A stretch of 64,000 nucleotides of DNA from Planctomicrobium piriforme. Lineage in GTDB: Bacteria; Planctomycetota; Planctomycetia; Planctomycetales; Planctomycetaceae. Every line of letters starts with the position of its first letter. Position 1 is the stretch's first letter. The translations under genes were made by a program, and so were the position numbers. Under the pieces are notes generated by a model. It was not told the DNA's origin and did not search any database. It was given only the letters and a program-made list of their open reading frames with translations. The stretch lies in contig NZ_FOQD01000016.1 in the NCBI RefSeq assembly GCF_900113665.1, forward strand, positions 62,001-126,000, written 5' to 3'. Below are positions 1-9,618 of the stretch, piece after piece.

Positions 1-951
1 CTTGGCCCCATGTAGGGTTGTGACGCACACCTTGCGGCTAGCTTCAAACACCAAATGACGCGATCCATCTTGATTTGAAGATTGTTGCATTAGGTGTCTA
101 GAGTGACGGCTTTTCCGGAGAACCGGCAGAATTGCGTTTAATTCTTCATTGGTAGGCGCTATTACACCAATTAGCTGTCCTGGATACGCAGCAAGCTGAG
201 TATCCAACGACGCGAGCAAGAGCTCGCTCTGTTGCGCTGCGGACTGACATTTAGTTGGCACCACAGAGGATTTGTATTGTTTCTCGTCGTACTGGCTTGT
301 CGGGAATAAGGGGATGTATTGGTCCCACGTGCAGCCGATATGATCTGCGAGACGACATATTTCATGCCCATTACGATAATGCAATGTTAGCGCAACTGGT
401 TGTGCTCTCGCCTGAAGCTCAACCAGCCCGTCGGCTGCACTGTATATCGATTGCCTGAAATCCCCTGCAGCGAAGACAACTTTTGCAAGGCGAAAAAAGA
501 GGTCGATTTCTTCCTTTATAAAGTCCTGAGCCTCATCTAGCAGCAAAACATCGTACTGAAAATGTGAGTTTTCCTTGTTCAATAAATGAGTAAGGATTTT
601 GCAGTTTTCATGACGCGCATCGTTGAACTGATGGGATTTTGACGGCGTGCCACCATGTTCATAAATCAATCGCGAAAAAAATCTTTGAGAGGTGCGAATT
701 TGCTCTCGCGGCAAGCGATATGCAGCGGGGCAGGATGCAATAAACTCTTCGAGCGTTCTATTGAAAACCAGCAACAAGAGGTTCTTGTTTGCGGAGCGAG
801 TGAGGTATTTTGCCCTGAGTACTAGTAGGTTTGTTTTACCGGAGCCTGGTGGGCCGGATACGAAGTAGCTGTCAGTGTCAGTAAGATCATTGACGGCATG
901 TTTCTGCTCACTATTGAGTTGCCCAGGTTGAACCCACCATGTGTCGTCCAC
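1..951 (-). CDS. SF1 helicase, UvrD/Rep-like (3' end outside window)
   Basis: On the minus strand an open frame begins with GTG at 951 and runs to base 1 without a stop (317 codons), so the C-terminal part is missing. Residues 13-20 read NSEQKHAV, like a Q-motif. Walker A GPPGSGKT is at 33-40, the DExx box LLLDEAQDF at about 136-144, and motif III GDFRQSIY at 163-170. The visible end, VCVTTLHGAK, matches the start of the UvrD-type motif that couples ATP hydrolysis to DNA binding. Members of this family are DNA translocases/helicases or DUF2075-like ATPases. The GTG lies two bases after the stop of the upstream kinase, so the two genes are probably co-transcribed. The stretch is visibly more AT-rich than the rest of the window, which suggests transfer. 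The role is unknown: repair, or a defence partner of the kinase, is inference. Confidence 0.85.
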   Translation of the reverse strand, partial: MDDTWWVQPGQLNSEQKHAVNDLTDTDSYFVSGPPGSGKTNLLVLRAKYLTRSANKNLLLLVFNRTLEEFIASCPAAYRLPREQIRTSQRFFSRLIYEHGGTPSKSHQFNDARHENCKILTHLLNKENSHFQYDVLLLDEAQDFIKEEIDLFFRLAKVVFAAGDFRQSIYSAADGLVELQARAQPVALTLHYRNGHEICRLADHIGCTWDQYIPLFPTSQYDEKQYKSSVVPTKCQSAAQQSELLLASLDTQLAAYPGQLIGVIAPTNEELNAILPVLRKSRHSRHLMQQSSNQDGSRHLVFEASRKVCVTTLHGAK

Positions 952-953
952 GG

Positions 954-2354
954 TTACACTCGCGTTACAGTGGCCCAATGGATAGTTGAAACACCCATGT
1001 CCCCATTGGCCGAAACGGAGGCTAGAGCGTGAACAAAAAATTCGCAAATTCCACAGATGATTGGCTCTATTGCTTCGTCGGATTGACTTCCCCGGTATAC
1101 TGTATTCCATTTGGCGGATTCGACCGACGTTGCGGCCATGTGTGAGGGTCCGTGTGCGGCTATCGCGATCGTTACGAGGCCGGCCGCAGCATCTTTTAAT
1201 TCCGAACGAATAAAGAGTTCGCAGTTTGCAGGAGTCCCATGCTCCTTGGAAGCAAACAATGTAAGTTTGATGTCAACATGTCCGGGAGATTGTTCGTCAT
1301 AGATGTCGATCATATGGGGAGGCAAGCCAAGTGTATTGTCGACACATTGACTTTTGAGGTGCACGACCAGTTGCTTGCACCAGTGTCGATGCAGTGATAC
1401 AGCCGAACCTGGTAGTGCCGATGATGGCGGTGACAACTTGTTACTCGCAGCTGGGCGGAGTGTTGAGATACGCGAGCGTAACTCTGTCAGACTAGGCCTA
1501 ACTGACTCTGTAATACCGAATGAAGACCAGGTAACCATTGCAAGCCTGACTTCTGGATCTTTTATTAACGCAAATTGAGTCAATTGCTTTAGTGATTCAG
1601 GGATATCGTCGGTACAGTCAATACTCGGCGTTTTGAGCAGAATGTGTTCGGTCAATCGGTCCTTCGGCGTGATGCCGGCGAAGAGCGGTCGCCTTGTAAT
1701 CATGTCGAAGAGAACTGCTCCGAGTTGGTAGAAAGTAATTGCGCGCCAGCTATCAAGTGAATCATCTTCTTTGCGAGTGAGAAATTCTGGAGGACTATAG
1801 CGCTTTGTTCCAACAAACGGCCTCTCTGTTGGAGTGTCGGTCAACTCTGAAAGTCCAACGGGACGTACGACTCCAAGATCGAGCAATGTAGCAGTTTGAA
1901 AGTCATCTGAAAGCGAGATGTTTGCCGGCTTGATGTCACGATGAACCAGCTTGTGCCCCTCAAGAAAAAAGGCTGCAGAAGCAACTTGGCGAATGATGTC
2001 CGAAATGCGATCAGCGGGTATCTCGGCAATGACTTTGTCGAGACTCGGCGCGTCGAGGAAGTCCATAGACAAAAAATAGAAGCCAGTGTCTTTGCACTGC
2101 CCACCTTCGCGGATGTTGATAAGGTGGGGATGACTGAGATCGCAGAGAAGAAGCTGTCGATTGATTCGTTCGATCTGCTCCTGAGAATCATTGTCATTGA
2201 GGAAGTCAGGGTCGAAGACCTTTAGTGCGATTCTTTGGCCATCATACTGAGCTTCAAAAACGAGCGCAGATGCTCCGCGGGCGATGTAGCGAATTGCCTT
2301 GCAACCGCCGATTGGCTTCGCAAAAATCTTTTCCAGTAATTCTTCGTGCTGCAT
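954..2354 (-). CDS. Serine/threonine protein kinase with unknown C-terminal domain
   Basis: 466 residues. The N-terminal ~300 form a Hanks-type kinase: a degenerate glycine loop ARGASALVF (25-33), the ATP-binding lysine in ALKVF (K45), catalytic loop HRDIKPANI (138-146), the metal site as DLG (159-161) instead of DFG, and SPPE in place of APE. The catalytic residues are present, so it should be active. Residues ~310-466 match nothing I recognise and contain no membrane segment, unlike most planctomycete receptor kinases, so this is a cytoplasmic kinase. The next gene downstream, an SF1 helicase, starts 2 bases after its stop. Lower GC than neighbours suggests acquisition. Ser/Thr specificity is inferred from the HRDxKPxN loop. 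Confidence 0.88.
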   Translation of the reverse strand: MQHEELLEKIFAKPIGGCKAIRYIARGASALVFEAQYDGQRIALKVFDPDFLNDNDSQEQIERINRQLLLCDLSHPHLINIREGGQCKDTGFYFLSMDFLDAPSLDKVIAEIPADRISDIIRQVASAAFFLEGHKLVHRDIKPANISLSDDFQTATLLDLGVVRPVGLSELTDTPTERPFVGTKRYSPPEFLTRKEDDSLDSWRAITFYQLGAVLFDMITRRPLFAGITPKDRLTEHILLKTPSIDCTDDIPESLKQLTQFALIKDPEVRLAMVTWSSFGITESVRPSLTELRSRISTLRPAASNKLSPPSSALPGSAVSLHRHWCKQLVVHLKSQCVDNTLGLPPHMIDIYDEQSPGHVDIKLTLFASKEHGTPANCELFIRSELKDAAAGLVTIAIAAHGPSHMAATSVESAKWNTVYRGSQSDEAIEPIICGICEFFVHALASVSANGDMGVSTIHWATVTRV

Positions 2355-2827
2355 TTGAGGCCCTGTCGCGACTCAGCTTCCTACTGCGAGTATTCCGCAG
2401 CACAAGTCCAGATACGGTGTTGGACGTTTTGCGATATTTTAGCAAGTCAACTGCTTGAAAAACATCTTCCGTCGAGGTAGCTGAGGCGTTTGAGCATCTT
2501 GTCAGCAGTTTATCCGCATTTCGAAGGCGGCCACATCATTCCGCAAGCGCCCCTAAGTGGGCTCCCCGATTGCAGAAAGGGCGGTATCTCCGGGCTGTGA
2601 GCCTCAGCAGAAAAGTCGGCAAGCCTGATATCGCCCCAGCTCCCCCGACAAGGAAGAGGCTCCGTCAGGAAGTCCCTCTCATCTTGAGGTCTTTACCTGC
2701 AATCTCGGATTCTCGGCGGGGACTTTGACGAATGTAGTGGATATTCCGTCGGCACGGCGTCGATGGCTTCGGTGTCTGAAATGATTGCTGCACAGCTAGT
2801 TAAGGCACGAAAACAGGGGGCGGTGGA
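2355..2827. other. Spacer between divergent kinase and OMP genes
   Basis: 473 bases with no open frame that looks coding. It must carry the promoters for the kinase (leftwards) and the outer membrane protein (rightwards). I could not identify convincing -35/-10 pairs. The GC content rises along the spacer towards the OMP gene, so the boundary of the AT-richer left segment probably lies here. Confidence 0.5.
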
Positions 2828-4018
2828 ATGAATCTGCATGGAGCCACGAGACTTTGCACGGCTGCGTTGTGCCTGATGGCGGCGAGCTGGGTATTGGGGG
2901 GTGAGCCTGATGGGAGTGCTGCGAACCAGAAAATTGGCGTTCCGCCCCTGGCGGACTTCGCGTGCGATGAGGTTCCCTGCTCCGCTGGCGTCTCTCTGGA
3001 CGTGTATGTTCCCAACCTGACGCCGGGATTGGAGCTCAGCGCCGGTTTGCTCTATCTCAAACCCGGTGCCGACAACCTGGGTTACGCGACCATCACGACG
3101 TTCCTCCCTTTAGGGAATCCCCAGTGGGCGGTGCAGGATCTCAATCCGGGATATCAGCCGGGCTTCACCGTGGGCGCCCGCTATGTCTTCCCCGGCACAG
3201 GCAAAGACCTGCGGGTGAACTGGGATCATCTGCGGACCAGTGATGGGACGTCCGTGTCGGTGAGCGATCCGGCAACGCAATGGATTTCACCGTTCAACCA
3301 GACGGGGCCGTCGACTTCCGAGTCGGCCAACGAGGTGGGCATCTTCCATCTGAAATCGGCGGACGGGCAGGTCGACTTTGCTTACGACATGGTGAACCTC
3401 GATATGGGGCAGACGGTGAACATTGGCTCGAAGACCCAGGTTCGACTGTTCGGCGGGCTGACCGGCGCACGGCTGCAGGAGCAACTGGTCTCGACGTTCT
3501 ATAATTTTCCGGACCTTGACCCTGTGCCGCCGGTCGTTGCGATTCCTGACCCGACGCTGCGTTACATCACCTTCAACAACACGTCGACCTTTACAGGCCT
3601 GGGTCCGCGCCTGGGGCTGAACACCACGCACAAGCTGTTTCGCGGCTTCAGTTTCGTGAGCCAGTTGAGCGGTGCAGTGCTAGCAGGCCGGAAGCAGCCT
3701 GCCCAGTATTCCTTCGCGGCGGTGTTCGACGACGTGGTCAATCGCGAGCAGATCGCCAGTCGCAGCGTTTCGCAGGTGGTCTACAACGGCGATGCCAAAC
3801 TCGGACTCGGTTACAACCGCCCCTTCAGCAACGGTTCCATCTTGAATCTCGAATCCGGCTTCAAGGCCGCCGTCTTCATCAACCCGTTCTCGACGTACGA
3901 GACCAGCACCAACGTGTTGCCGCTCGATATCGGGTCGCTGTCGACCAACAGCATGCGACACACGCCAAGCAACTTCACCCTGCAAGGGTTCTACGCGACC
4001 TCCAGCCTGCAGTGGTGA
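2828..4018 (+). CDS. Lpg1974-family outer membrane beta-barrel protein
   Basis: 396 residues beginning with a signal peptide (hydrophobic stretch ~9-24, followed by GGEP). The segment after it (~68-140) has the family's first strands: LSAGLLYLKPGADNLGYA, then GYQPGFTVGARYVFPGTGKD and the hallmark VNWDHLRTSD at 130-139, as in Legionella MOMP/Lpg1974-like pore-forming proteins. The rest alternates short amphipathic strands and ends ATSSLQW, an aromatic C-terminus usual for barrels inserted by BamA. A GGTGG ribosome site precedes the ATG. It stands alone, with an inverted repeat 80 bases downstream. Function as a pore or porin in the outer membrane is by family. Confidence 0.8.
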   Translation: MNLHGATRLCTAALCLMAASWVLGGEPDGSAANQKIGVPPLADFACDEVPCSAGVSLDVYVPNLTPGLELSAGLLYLKPGADNLGYATITTFLPLGNPQWAVQDLNPGYQPGFTVGARYVFPGTGKDLRVNWDHLRTSDGTSVSVSDPATQWISPFNQTGPSTSESANEVGIFHLKSADGQVDFAYDMVNLDMGQTVNIGSKTQVRLFGGLTGARLQEQLVSTFYNFPDLDPVPPVVAIPDPTLRYITFNNTSTFTGLGPRLGLNTTHKLFRGFSFVSQLSGAVLAGRKQPAQYSFAAVFDDVVNREQIASRSVSQVVYNGDAKLGLGYNRPFSNGSILNLESGFKAAVFINPFSTYETSTNVLPLDIGSLSTNSMRHTPSNFTLQGFYATSSLQW

Positions 4019-4096
4019 CGGGCGAACATGACGACGCATTTGCTTCGAATGAGAACCGCGTCTGTACTGTGCCGGTCGTCCGAGTTCAAATTAGGC

Positions 4097-4129
4097 AATT
4101 CCATGCACTCGAACCCAGTGCGTGGAATT
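4097..4129. terminator. Stem-loop after the outer membrane protein gene
   Basis: A 13-base stem, AATTCCATGCACT pairing with AGTGCGTGGAATT (one G:U pair as RNA), around a 7-base loop. It sits 78 bases past the OMP stop in the 357-base spacer 4019-4375. There is no T tract, so intrinsic termination is uncertain; an RNA-stabilising hairpin is equally possible. The rest of the spacer shows no gene. Confidence 0.4.
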
Positions 4130-4375
4130 CGGAGATGGAATGCTGCTTCGTTCCGCTGCACCCCTAGGTCTCCTTAGGAACTTTTCCGAGCTCCCGCTTG
4201 CGTCAGGTCAGGGGCAGGAGCAGAATGCGCCATCGGTTGTCTGCTTTTGCATGCGGACAATCGCGTGTGCATGAGAAAGAGGGCCACGAGCTTCTACCAA
4301 GGCTGACGGATTCAGTTCACAGATTCTGGGGTCCGCTCCTGCTCATCTGCAGGGGCGCAGAATGGGACTCGAACA

Positions 4376-7300
4376 ATGCGTTGGTTCTGGAATCGCTTTC
4401 GCGTTCGACGTACCGCCGTGCGTTCCCACAAGCTGCGCGGCACACGGTCGTTCGTTCGTCGACGAGATCTGATCGAACAACTCGAAGTTCGCGCGCTGCT
4501 CTCTTCTGTCAGCGGCAGGCTCTTTGTGGATGCCGACCACGACGGCATCCAGGGGGGAACCGAAGGAGGGCTTTACAATCAAACGATTTACCTCAATGGC
4601 CCGCAATTTCTGATCGGCCACACCGACGCCCAGGGGTATTACAGTTTTCAGGGTCTGGCGGCGGGCAACTATTCGATCCAGTTCTTTTCGCCGTCCAACT
4701 ACATCTTTACCGCGCAGGGAGTCGGGCCGGAAGCGACCGACAGCGACGTCGGAGGGGGAGCTTATTATCTCTCCGGCTACGGGTCTTATGGCGGGGCAGC
4801 CGCGTTCACGCTGACGGCTGGAGAGAACCTGCAGCTGGATGCAGGCATCTATGTCGGATCAGTGGTCGAAGCCTTCGTCTGGAACGACGCGAATCGCAAT
4901 GGGCTGCAGGATGGATTACCGGATGAAGCAGGCATTCAGTACGCGTCGGTGAGACTGTATTACAGCCCTGATGGAATTCAGGGGAATGGCGACGATCGCG
5001 AAATCGGCACTTCCACGTCGACGGACGCAAATGGATTGGCCAGATTCGATGGCTTGAATCCAGGCAACTATTACCTGGATTTTACAGTCCCGGCAGGCTT
5101 GGCCCTCACCGTTCCGGATGCCGGCGATGACCTTCTGGATAGCGACTTTGACCCGACGACAGACAAATCCGGGATGTTCACACTTGGACCGGGCGAAAGC
5201 CAGTACGATGTCGACGCCGGACTCGTCACCGGCAATACCGTGGGGGATCGGGTCTGGAACGATCAGGATCGGGACGGCATTCAGGATGCCGAAGAAGTGG
5301 GCGTCATCGGAGCCCGAATTCAGGTTTATCGCACAACCGATGCAACGATCGGTAATGGTGATGATCAGTTCGTGGAAGAACGGGTTTCGCTCTACAACGG
5401 CTACTATCAGACCTCAAACCTGGCGCCCGGCAACTACTATCTCAAATTCTTCACGCCGTCAGGGTATGTGAATACGATCCCGAACGCGGGAGGGGATGCG
5501 CAGGACAGCGACCAGGATCCAGACACGGGGCTGACCGGCATCTTCAGCGTCATCAACGGACAGCCGGATACGACGCGTGACTTTGGGGTCTACCAGAAAG
5601 AAGACATCATTCTGCACGAGGTCACCGCATTGGGGAGTTCGCTGCAGGTTACCTACGAGATCGCGGCTTATCCCGTGGCCGCTTTTGATATTGGCTTTTA
5701 CGTCTCGACAGACCGGCGATTCGACGGCTTCGGCGTCGACTCATTTCTGGACTATGTGTCCATCTCTGCACCTGCGGACCTCAGCGTCGGCGTGCATGTG
5801 AAGACGTTTGCCCTCGGCAGCAGTCTCCAGGGAGACAACATTGTTTCACTGCCTGGCGCTGGCCTGACTGATGTGAACGGCGACTATTACATCCTGGGAG
5901 TAGCCGATGATACGGTCGCCATCGATGAAGCGGACAATGATCCCTTCAACGATGACAACACGACGTCGCTGGTCGGCCTGTACCATCTTGTCGGGGGAGC
6001 TGTTTATGTGCATGGGGCAGAGGGGATCGATGCTGTCAGCACGTCGGGAAGTTCCCCTCTGACCATCAGCTTCAACGGGGTCGACTATTCGTATCCAGCC
6101 GCCGACATCACACAGTTGCAGGTTCGCAGCCATTCCGGCGATGACGTCGTCAGTCTCGTCAGCGGCAATAAGGTTGCGATTGTTTTTGGCGGCGATGGAG
6201 GTGATCAAATCTCAGGCGGTGCGCAGTCAGATACGCTCGATGGAGGGAGTGGAAACGACAGCATTAACGGTCGCGGCGGCGCGGATGCTCTGATCGGTGG
6301 AATCGGTGATGACGCCTACCTTTTCGACACCGATAGCGGCCTCGGCAGCGACACCATTACCGATGTCGGAGGAGTCGACACGCTGGACTTCTCCGGGACA
6401 ACGACGAAGAGCGTCACCGTTGATCTGGCGATCTCGGGATCGCAAGTTATTAACTCGAATCTCAGTCTGACGCTGGGAGCGACGACGCCCGTCGAAAATG
6501 TGATTGGCGGAGCGTTGAGCGACATGCTGCTGGGCAACAGCGCGAGCAACCGGATCGCGGGACTGGGGGGCGACGATTTGCTGCAGGGACGCGGCAGCGA
6601 TGACACCTATGCCTTCGATACCGATTCGCCTCTGGGTAGCGACACGATCACGGAGATCGCAGGCCAGGGGAGCGACTGGCTCGATTTCTCCGCGACATCG
6701 ACCAAGGGCATCAGCATCAACCTTGCGTTGATCAGCATGCAAGTCGTCAACGCCAACCTGAGTTTGTCCGTCGGCAACGACATGGAGAACGTCATCGGCG
6801 GCGAACTGGCCGACATCATCACTGGAAATGGACTGAATAACTGGCTGATGGGAAAGGCGGGCGACGACTGGTACCTCTTCGATACCGACCTCTCACTCGG
6901 CAGTGACATCATTCAGGACGACAGCGGAGTCGACACTCTCGATTTTCGTCAGACTCTGTCGCGGAATGTCAGCATCAATTTGTCGCAGGTGGGAAATCAG
7001 GTCGTGAACTCCGGGCTCACCTTGAATCTCACCAGTGAGGTCGGGATCGAGAATGTTTATGGAGGCCAGCGCAACGACACGATCCAGGGCAACTCGCAGG
7101 GAAACTATCTCGCGGGAGAAGCGGGGAATGACCGCTACCTGTTTGATGCAGACGGGGAACTGGGATCCGATGTCGTTGATGAGGGAACCGACAAGGGCAT
7201 TGATACGTTCGACTTTTCCAAAACGACCTTACGGGCAGTCACCGTTGACCTGGGCACCACGGCTTTACAGAAGGTCGATGCCTATCTGAAGCTCAGCCTG

Positions 7301-9241
7301 ACAAGCGGCAGCGTGATCGAGAACCTGATCGGAGGGTCCAAGAACGATACGCTCCGGGGCAACGTGTTGAATAATGAAATCACCGGTCGGGGCGGCAACG
7401 ATCTGATGGTGGGCAGGACTGGAAACGACTCTTACCTGTTCGATACGGATCAGGCCCTGGGAAGCGACACGATTGATGAGTCCGCGGGCGGCGTTGATAC
7501 GCTCAACTTTTCAACCACGACCACTCGCAACGTCTGGGTCGATCTGTCTCTGCCCGGATTGCAGGTGGTGAACGCCGGGCTGTCGCTCACACTCTCCTCC
7601 AGAGCCACGCTGGAGAACATCATTGGCGGTCAGCTGCACGATACGCTGATCGGCAACGCCAAAGACAACGTGATCACCGGCCTCGACGGCGACGATTTGA
7701 TGGTCGGGGCGGCAGGCAACGACACCTACGTCTTTGATGCGGATCTTCATCTGGGGAACGACACGATCGATGAAACCGGCGGGGGCTCCGGCGATACGCT
7801 GGACTTTACTTCCACGTCGACATTGGGAATCGTGCTCGACCTCTCTCTCACATCGCTGCAAACGCTCAACGTCAATCACACGTTGACGCTCACGACCAAT
7901 GATGGCGTGGAGAACGTACTGGGAACGGGACAAGCCGATCAGATCGGCGGAAATTCGCGAGCCAATCAATTCACCGGCGGAGACGGCGACGACATGCTCT
8001 CTGGCGGAGCTGGCAATGATCGATACTTGTTCGATGCCGACGGACCGCAAGGGCAGGACACTCTCAACGACGCCTCGGGCATCGACACGCTCGACTTCTC
8101 CGCGACGACGTCAATCGGCATCACGATCGATCTGCGAATGATCACGCTGCAGACGATCAATCAATATCTGAAGCTGAATTTGTCAGGCGCCAAGACATTT
8201 GAGAACGTCGTCGGAACGAGCCAGGCAGATCACATCTTCGCCAACGCAGGCAGCAATGTTCTTGATGGCGGGGCCGGCAGCGATACCTATTCCTTCGTCG
8301 CCAACAGTGCGTCTGGAGTCGATCAGATTCTGGACAGTTCCGGCGCGGAGGACACGCTCGATTTCTCTCTAACGACCGTTGGACTGACTTTGAATCTGTC
8401 GCTCACCGCCAATCAAGTCGTGAATGCATTTCTCACGCTTCAACTGTCGAACGGCGATGCCATCGAGAATGTCATCGGCGGACAAGGGAACGACAACCTG
8501 ACCGGAAATTCCGCGGGCAATGAAATTACCGGACTCGCTGGCGATGACACACTCGCTGGCAGCGGCGGCGACGATACTTATTTCTTTGACTGCGATACCT
8601 CATTGGGAACGGACACCCTGGTTGAGAATGCGGGCGGCGGGACCGACCTGCTGGATTTCTCCCAGACTTCTTCACTGGCCATCCAGCTCGATCTGCAGCA
8701 GACGGCGATGCAGACGGTGAATTCCAATCTCAAGCTTGTGCTGTCGTCCGGCAGCGGCTTCGAAAACGTCGATGGCGGCAGTCGCGGCGACGTCCTGCTG
8801 GGGAATTCTCTGGCGAACGTCCTCAACGGTTTGGACGGGAACGACATTCTGTCCGGCCGCGGCGGGGCTGATTCGCTGATCGGAGGCTCAGCAAAGAATC
8901 TCCTGTGCGGCGGTGCTGACGGAGACATCTTGACTGGCGCCAGCAGCGGCGACCTGTTGGTCGGCGGGACGACTCAATTTGATGCCGACACGACTGCTCT
9001 CAAAGCCCTGCTGTCGGAATGGGCCCGAACGGACCTCACCTACGAACAACGGATTGCGCATCTGCAGTCGGCCAGCGGCGGCAACAATGGAAGTACAGTT
9101 CTCAATTTGGCCACGGTCTTCAACGACGGCATTCAGGACATTTTGACCGGCAACGGAGACCGGGACTGGTTCTTCAGCAGCATTAACGACCTGGTACTGG
9201 ACCTGAACAACGGGGGCGCGGAAACCGTCGTCAACCCTTGA
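4376..9241 (+). CDS. Giant surface protein: SdrD B-like domains plus RTX-type calcium repeats
   Basis: 1621 residues. The basic N-terminus (1-32) leads into LIEQLEVRALLS, the planctomycete LEPR-like motif found at the start of exported giant proteins. Three SdrD B/Cna-B-like domains follow (~43-400; signatures FVDADHDGIQ, VWNDANRNGLQDG, VWNDQDRDGIQDA). Next comes a CARDB-like beta domain (~405-540), then nine ~88-99-residue repeats (~630-1500). Each repeat combines GGxGNDxL-like calcium-binding turns with a Y-x-FD-x-D...LGSDT...DTLDF block. The last ~120 residues (LSEWARTDLTYEQRIAHL, then DILTGNGDRDWFF) match a C-terminal module I recognise from planctomycete Calx-beta/RTX proteins. Probably exported and involved in adhesion or cell-surface structure. 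No secretion-system genes adjoin it. Confidence 0.85.
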   Translation: MRWFWNRFRVRRTAVRSHKLRGTRSFVRRRDLIEQLEVRALLSSVSGRLFVDADHDGIQGGTEGGLYNQTIYLNGPQFLIGHTDAQGYYSFQGLAAGNYSIQFFSPSNYIFTAQGVGPEATDSDVGGGAYYLSGYGSYGGAAAFTLTAGENLQLDAGIYVGSVVEAFVWNDANRNGLQDGLPDEAGIQYASVRLYYSPDGIQGNGDDREIGTSTSTDANGLARFDGLNPGNYYLDFTVPAGLALTVPDAGDDLLDSDFDPTTDKSGMFTLGPGESQYDVDAGLVTGNTVGDRVWNDQDRDGIQDAEEVGVIGARIQVYRTTDATIGNGDDQFVEERVSLYNGYYQTSNLAPGNYYLKFFTPSGYVNTIPNAGGDAQDSDQDPDTGLTGIFSVINGQPDTTRDFGVYQKEDIILHEVTALGSSLQVTYEIAAYPVAAFDIGFYVSTDRRFDGFGVDSFLDYVSISAPADLSVGVHVKTFALGSSLQGDNIVSLPGAGLTDVNGDYYILGVADDTVAIDEADNDPFNDDNTTSLVGLYHLVGGAVYVHGAEGIDAVSTSGSSPLTISFNGVDYSYPAADITQLQVRSHSGDDVVSLVSGNKVAIVFGGDGGDQISGGAQSDTLDGGSGNDSINGRGGADALIGGIGDDAYLFDTDSGLGSDTITDVGGVDTLDFSGTTTKSVTVDLAISGSQVINSNLSLTLGATTPVENVIGGALSDMLLGNSASNRIAGLGGDDLLQGRGSDDTYAFDTDSPLGSDTITEIAGQGSDWLDFSATSTKGISINLALISMQVVNANLSLSVGNDMENVIGGELADIITGNGLNNWLMGKAGDDWYLFDTDLSLGSDIIQDDSGVDTLDFRQTLSRNVSINLSQVGNQVVNSGLTLNLTSEVGIENVYGGQRNDTIQGNSQGNYLAGEAGNDRYLFDADGELGSDVVDEGTDKGIDTFDFSKTTLRAVTVDLGTTALQKVDAYLKLSLTSGSVIENLIGGSKNDTLRGNVLNNEITGRGGNDLMVGRTGNDSYLFDTDQALGSDTIDESAGGVDTLNFSTTTTRNVWVDLSLPGLQVVNAGLSLTLSSRATLENIIGGQLHDTLIGNAKDNVITGLDGDDLMVGAAGNDTYVFDADLHLGNDTIDETGGGSGDTLDFTSTSTLGIVLDLSLTSLQTLNVNHTLTLTTNDGVENVLGTGQADQIGGNSRANQFTGGDGDDMLSGGAGNDRYLFDADGPQGQDTLNDASGIDTLDFSATTSIGITIDLRMITLQTINQYLKLNLSGAKTFENVVGTSQADHIFANAGSNVLDGGAGSDTYSFVANSASGVDQILDSSGAEDTLDFSLTTVGLTLNLSLTANQVVNAFLTLQLSNGDAIENVIGGQGNDNLTGNSAGNEITGLAGDDTLAGSGGDDTYFFDCDTSLGTDTLVENAGGGTDLLDFSQTSSLAIQLDLQQTAMQTVNSNLKLVLSSGSGFENVDGGSRGDVLLGNSLANVLNGLDGNDILSGRGGADSLIGGSAKNLLCGGADGDILTGASSGDLLVGGTTQFDADTTALKALLSEWARTDLTYEQRIAHLQSASGGNNGSTVLNLATVFNDGIQDILTGNGDRDWFFSSINDLVLDLNNGGAETVVNP
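6300..8870 (+). repeat. Nine in-frame calcium-repeat units inside the giant gene
   Basis: The FDxD-type blocks recur at about 6315, 6607, 6871, 7135, 7432, 7729, 8024, 8287 and 8579, so the unit is 263-297 bases. Units alternate between the two lengths because a short insert is present or absent. DNA-level similarity between units is moderate, which suggests an old expansion. Unit 8 (YSFVANSASGVD) is the most diverged. Confidence 0.8.
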
Positions 9242-9485
9242 ACGTGCCTGGTCGTTGCCCGTATTGAGAAAACTCACATGGGACCGTGGGGACGTAGCAT
9301 GATCCCGATCATTTGAGTTCCTTCCTCCGCATTTTCTCTGCGGACCTCAACGCCCTCCGCGTTTCAAATCGGCTCCTATCCCGAACCCGGAAACTGATCT
9401 TCCGGAAAATTGTCGGGTCGCGTAAAAAACGCTCAAGAATCCCCTCCTTTGTGCCGACCCGCGTCCGCGGAACGGCAAAATCCCC

Positions 9486-9596
9486 ACATTCAGCTATCAG
9501 CGGTCAGCTATCAGCGAAGAGTTGGAATACGACCCAAGACGGGTTCCAGTTCTTCAAACTGACAACTGAATACTGTCGACTGAAAACTTCCTTCCC
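9486..9596. repeat. Degenerate short-word repeats upstream of rsmH
   Basis: Within the 377-base spacer 9242-9618, the words TCAGCTATCAGC and TCAGCTATCAGC occur in tandem (9493-9520). They are followed by AAACTGACAACTGAATACTG and GACTGAAAACT. The same vocabulary recurs near 45.8 kb and 60.9-61.2 kb. A second word set at ~9328-9365 (TTTTCTCTGCGGACCTCAAC, CCCTCCGCGTTTC) matches the inverted repeat at 48.3 kb. No gene is seen in the spacer. Confidence 0.6.
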
Positions 9597-9618
9597 ATCG
9601 TTTCCTCCGGATCCTCTC

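Noticed and set aside
4097..4129. tRNA or attachment-site remnant
   Set aside because: Simple 13-base hairpin only; no acceptor, anticodon or TPsiC arms and no integrase nearby.
6300..8870. CRISPR-like periodicity
   Set aside because: Repeats are 263-297 bases, in frame and protein-coding (calcium repeats); no cas genes in the window.
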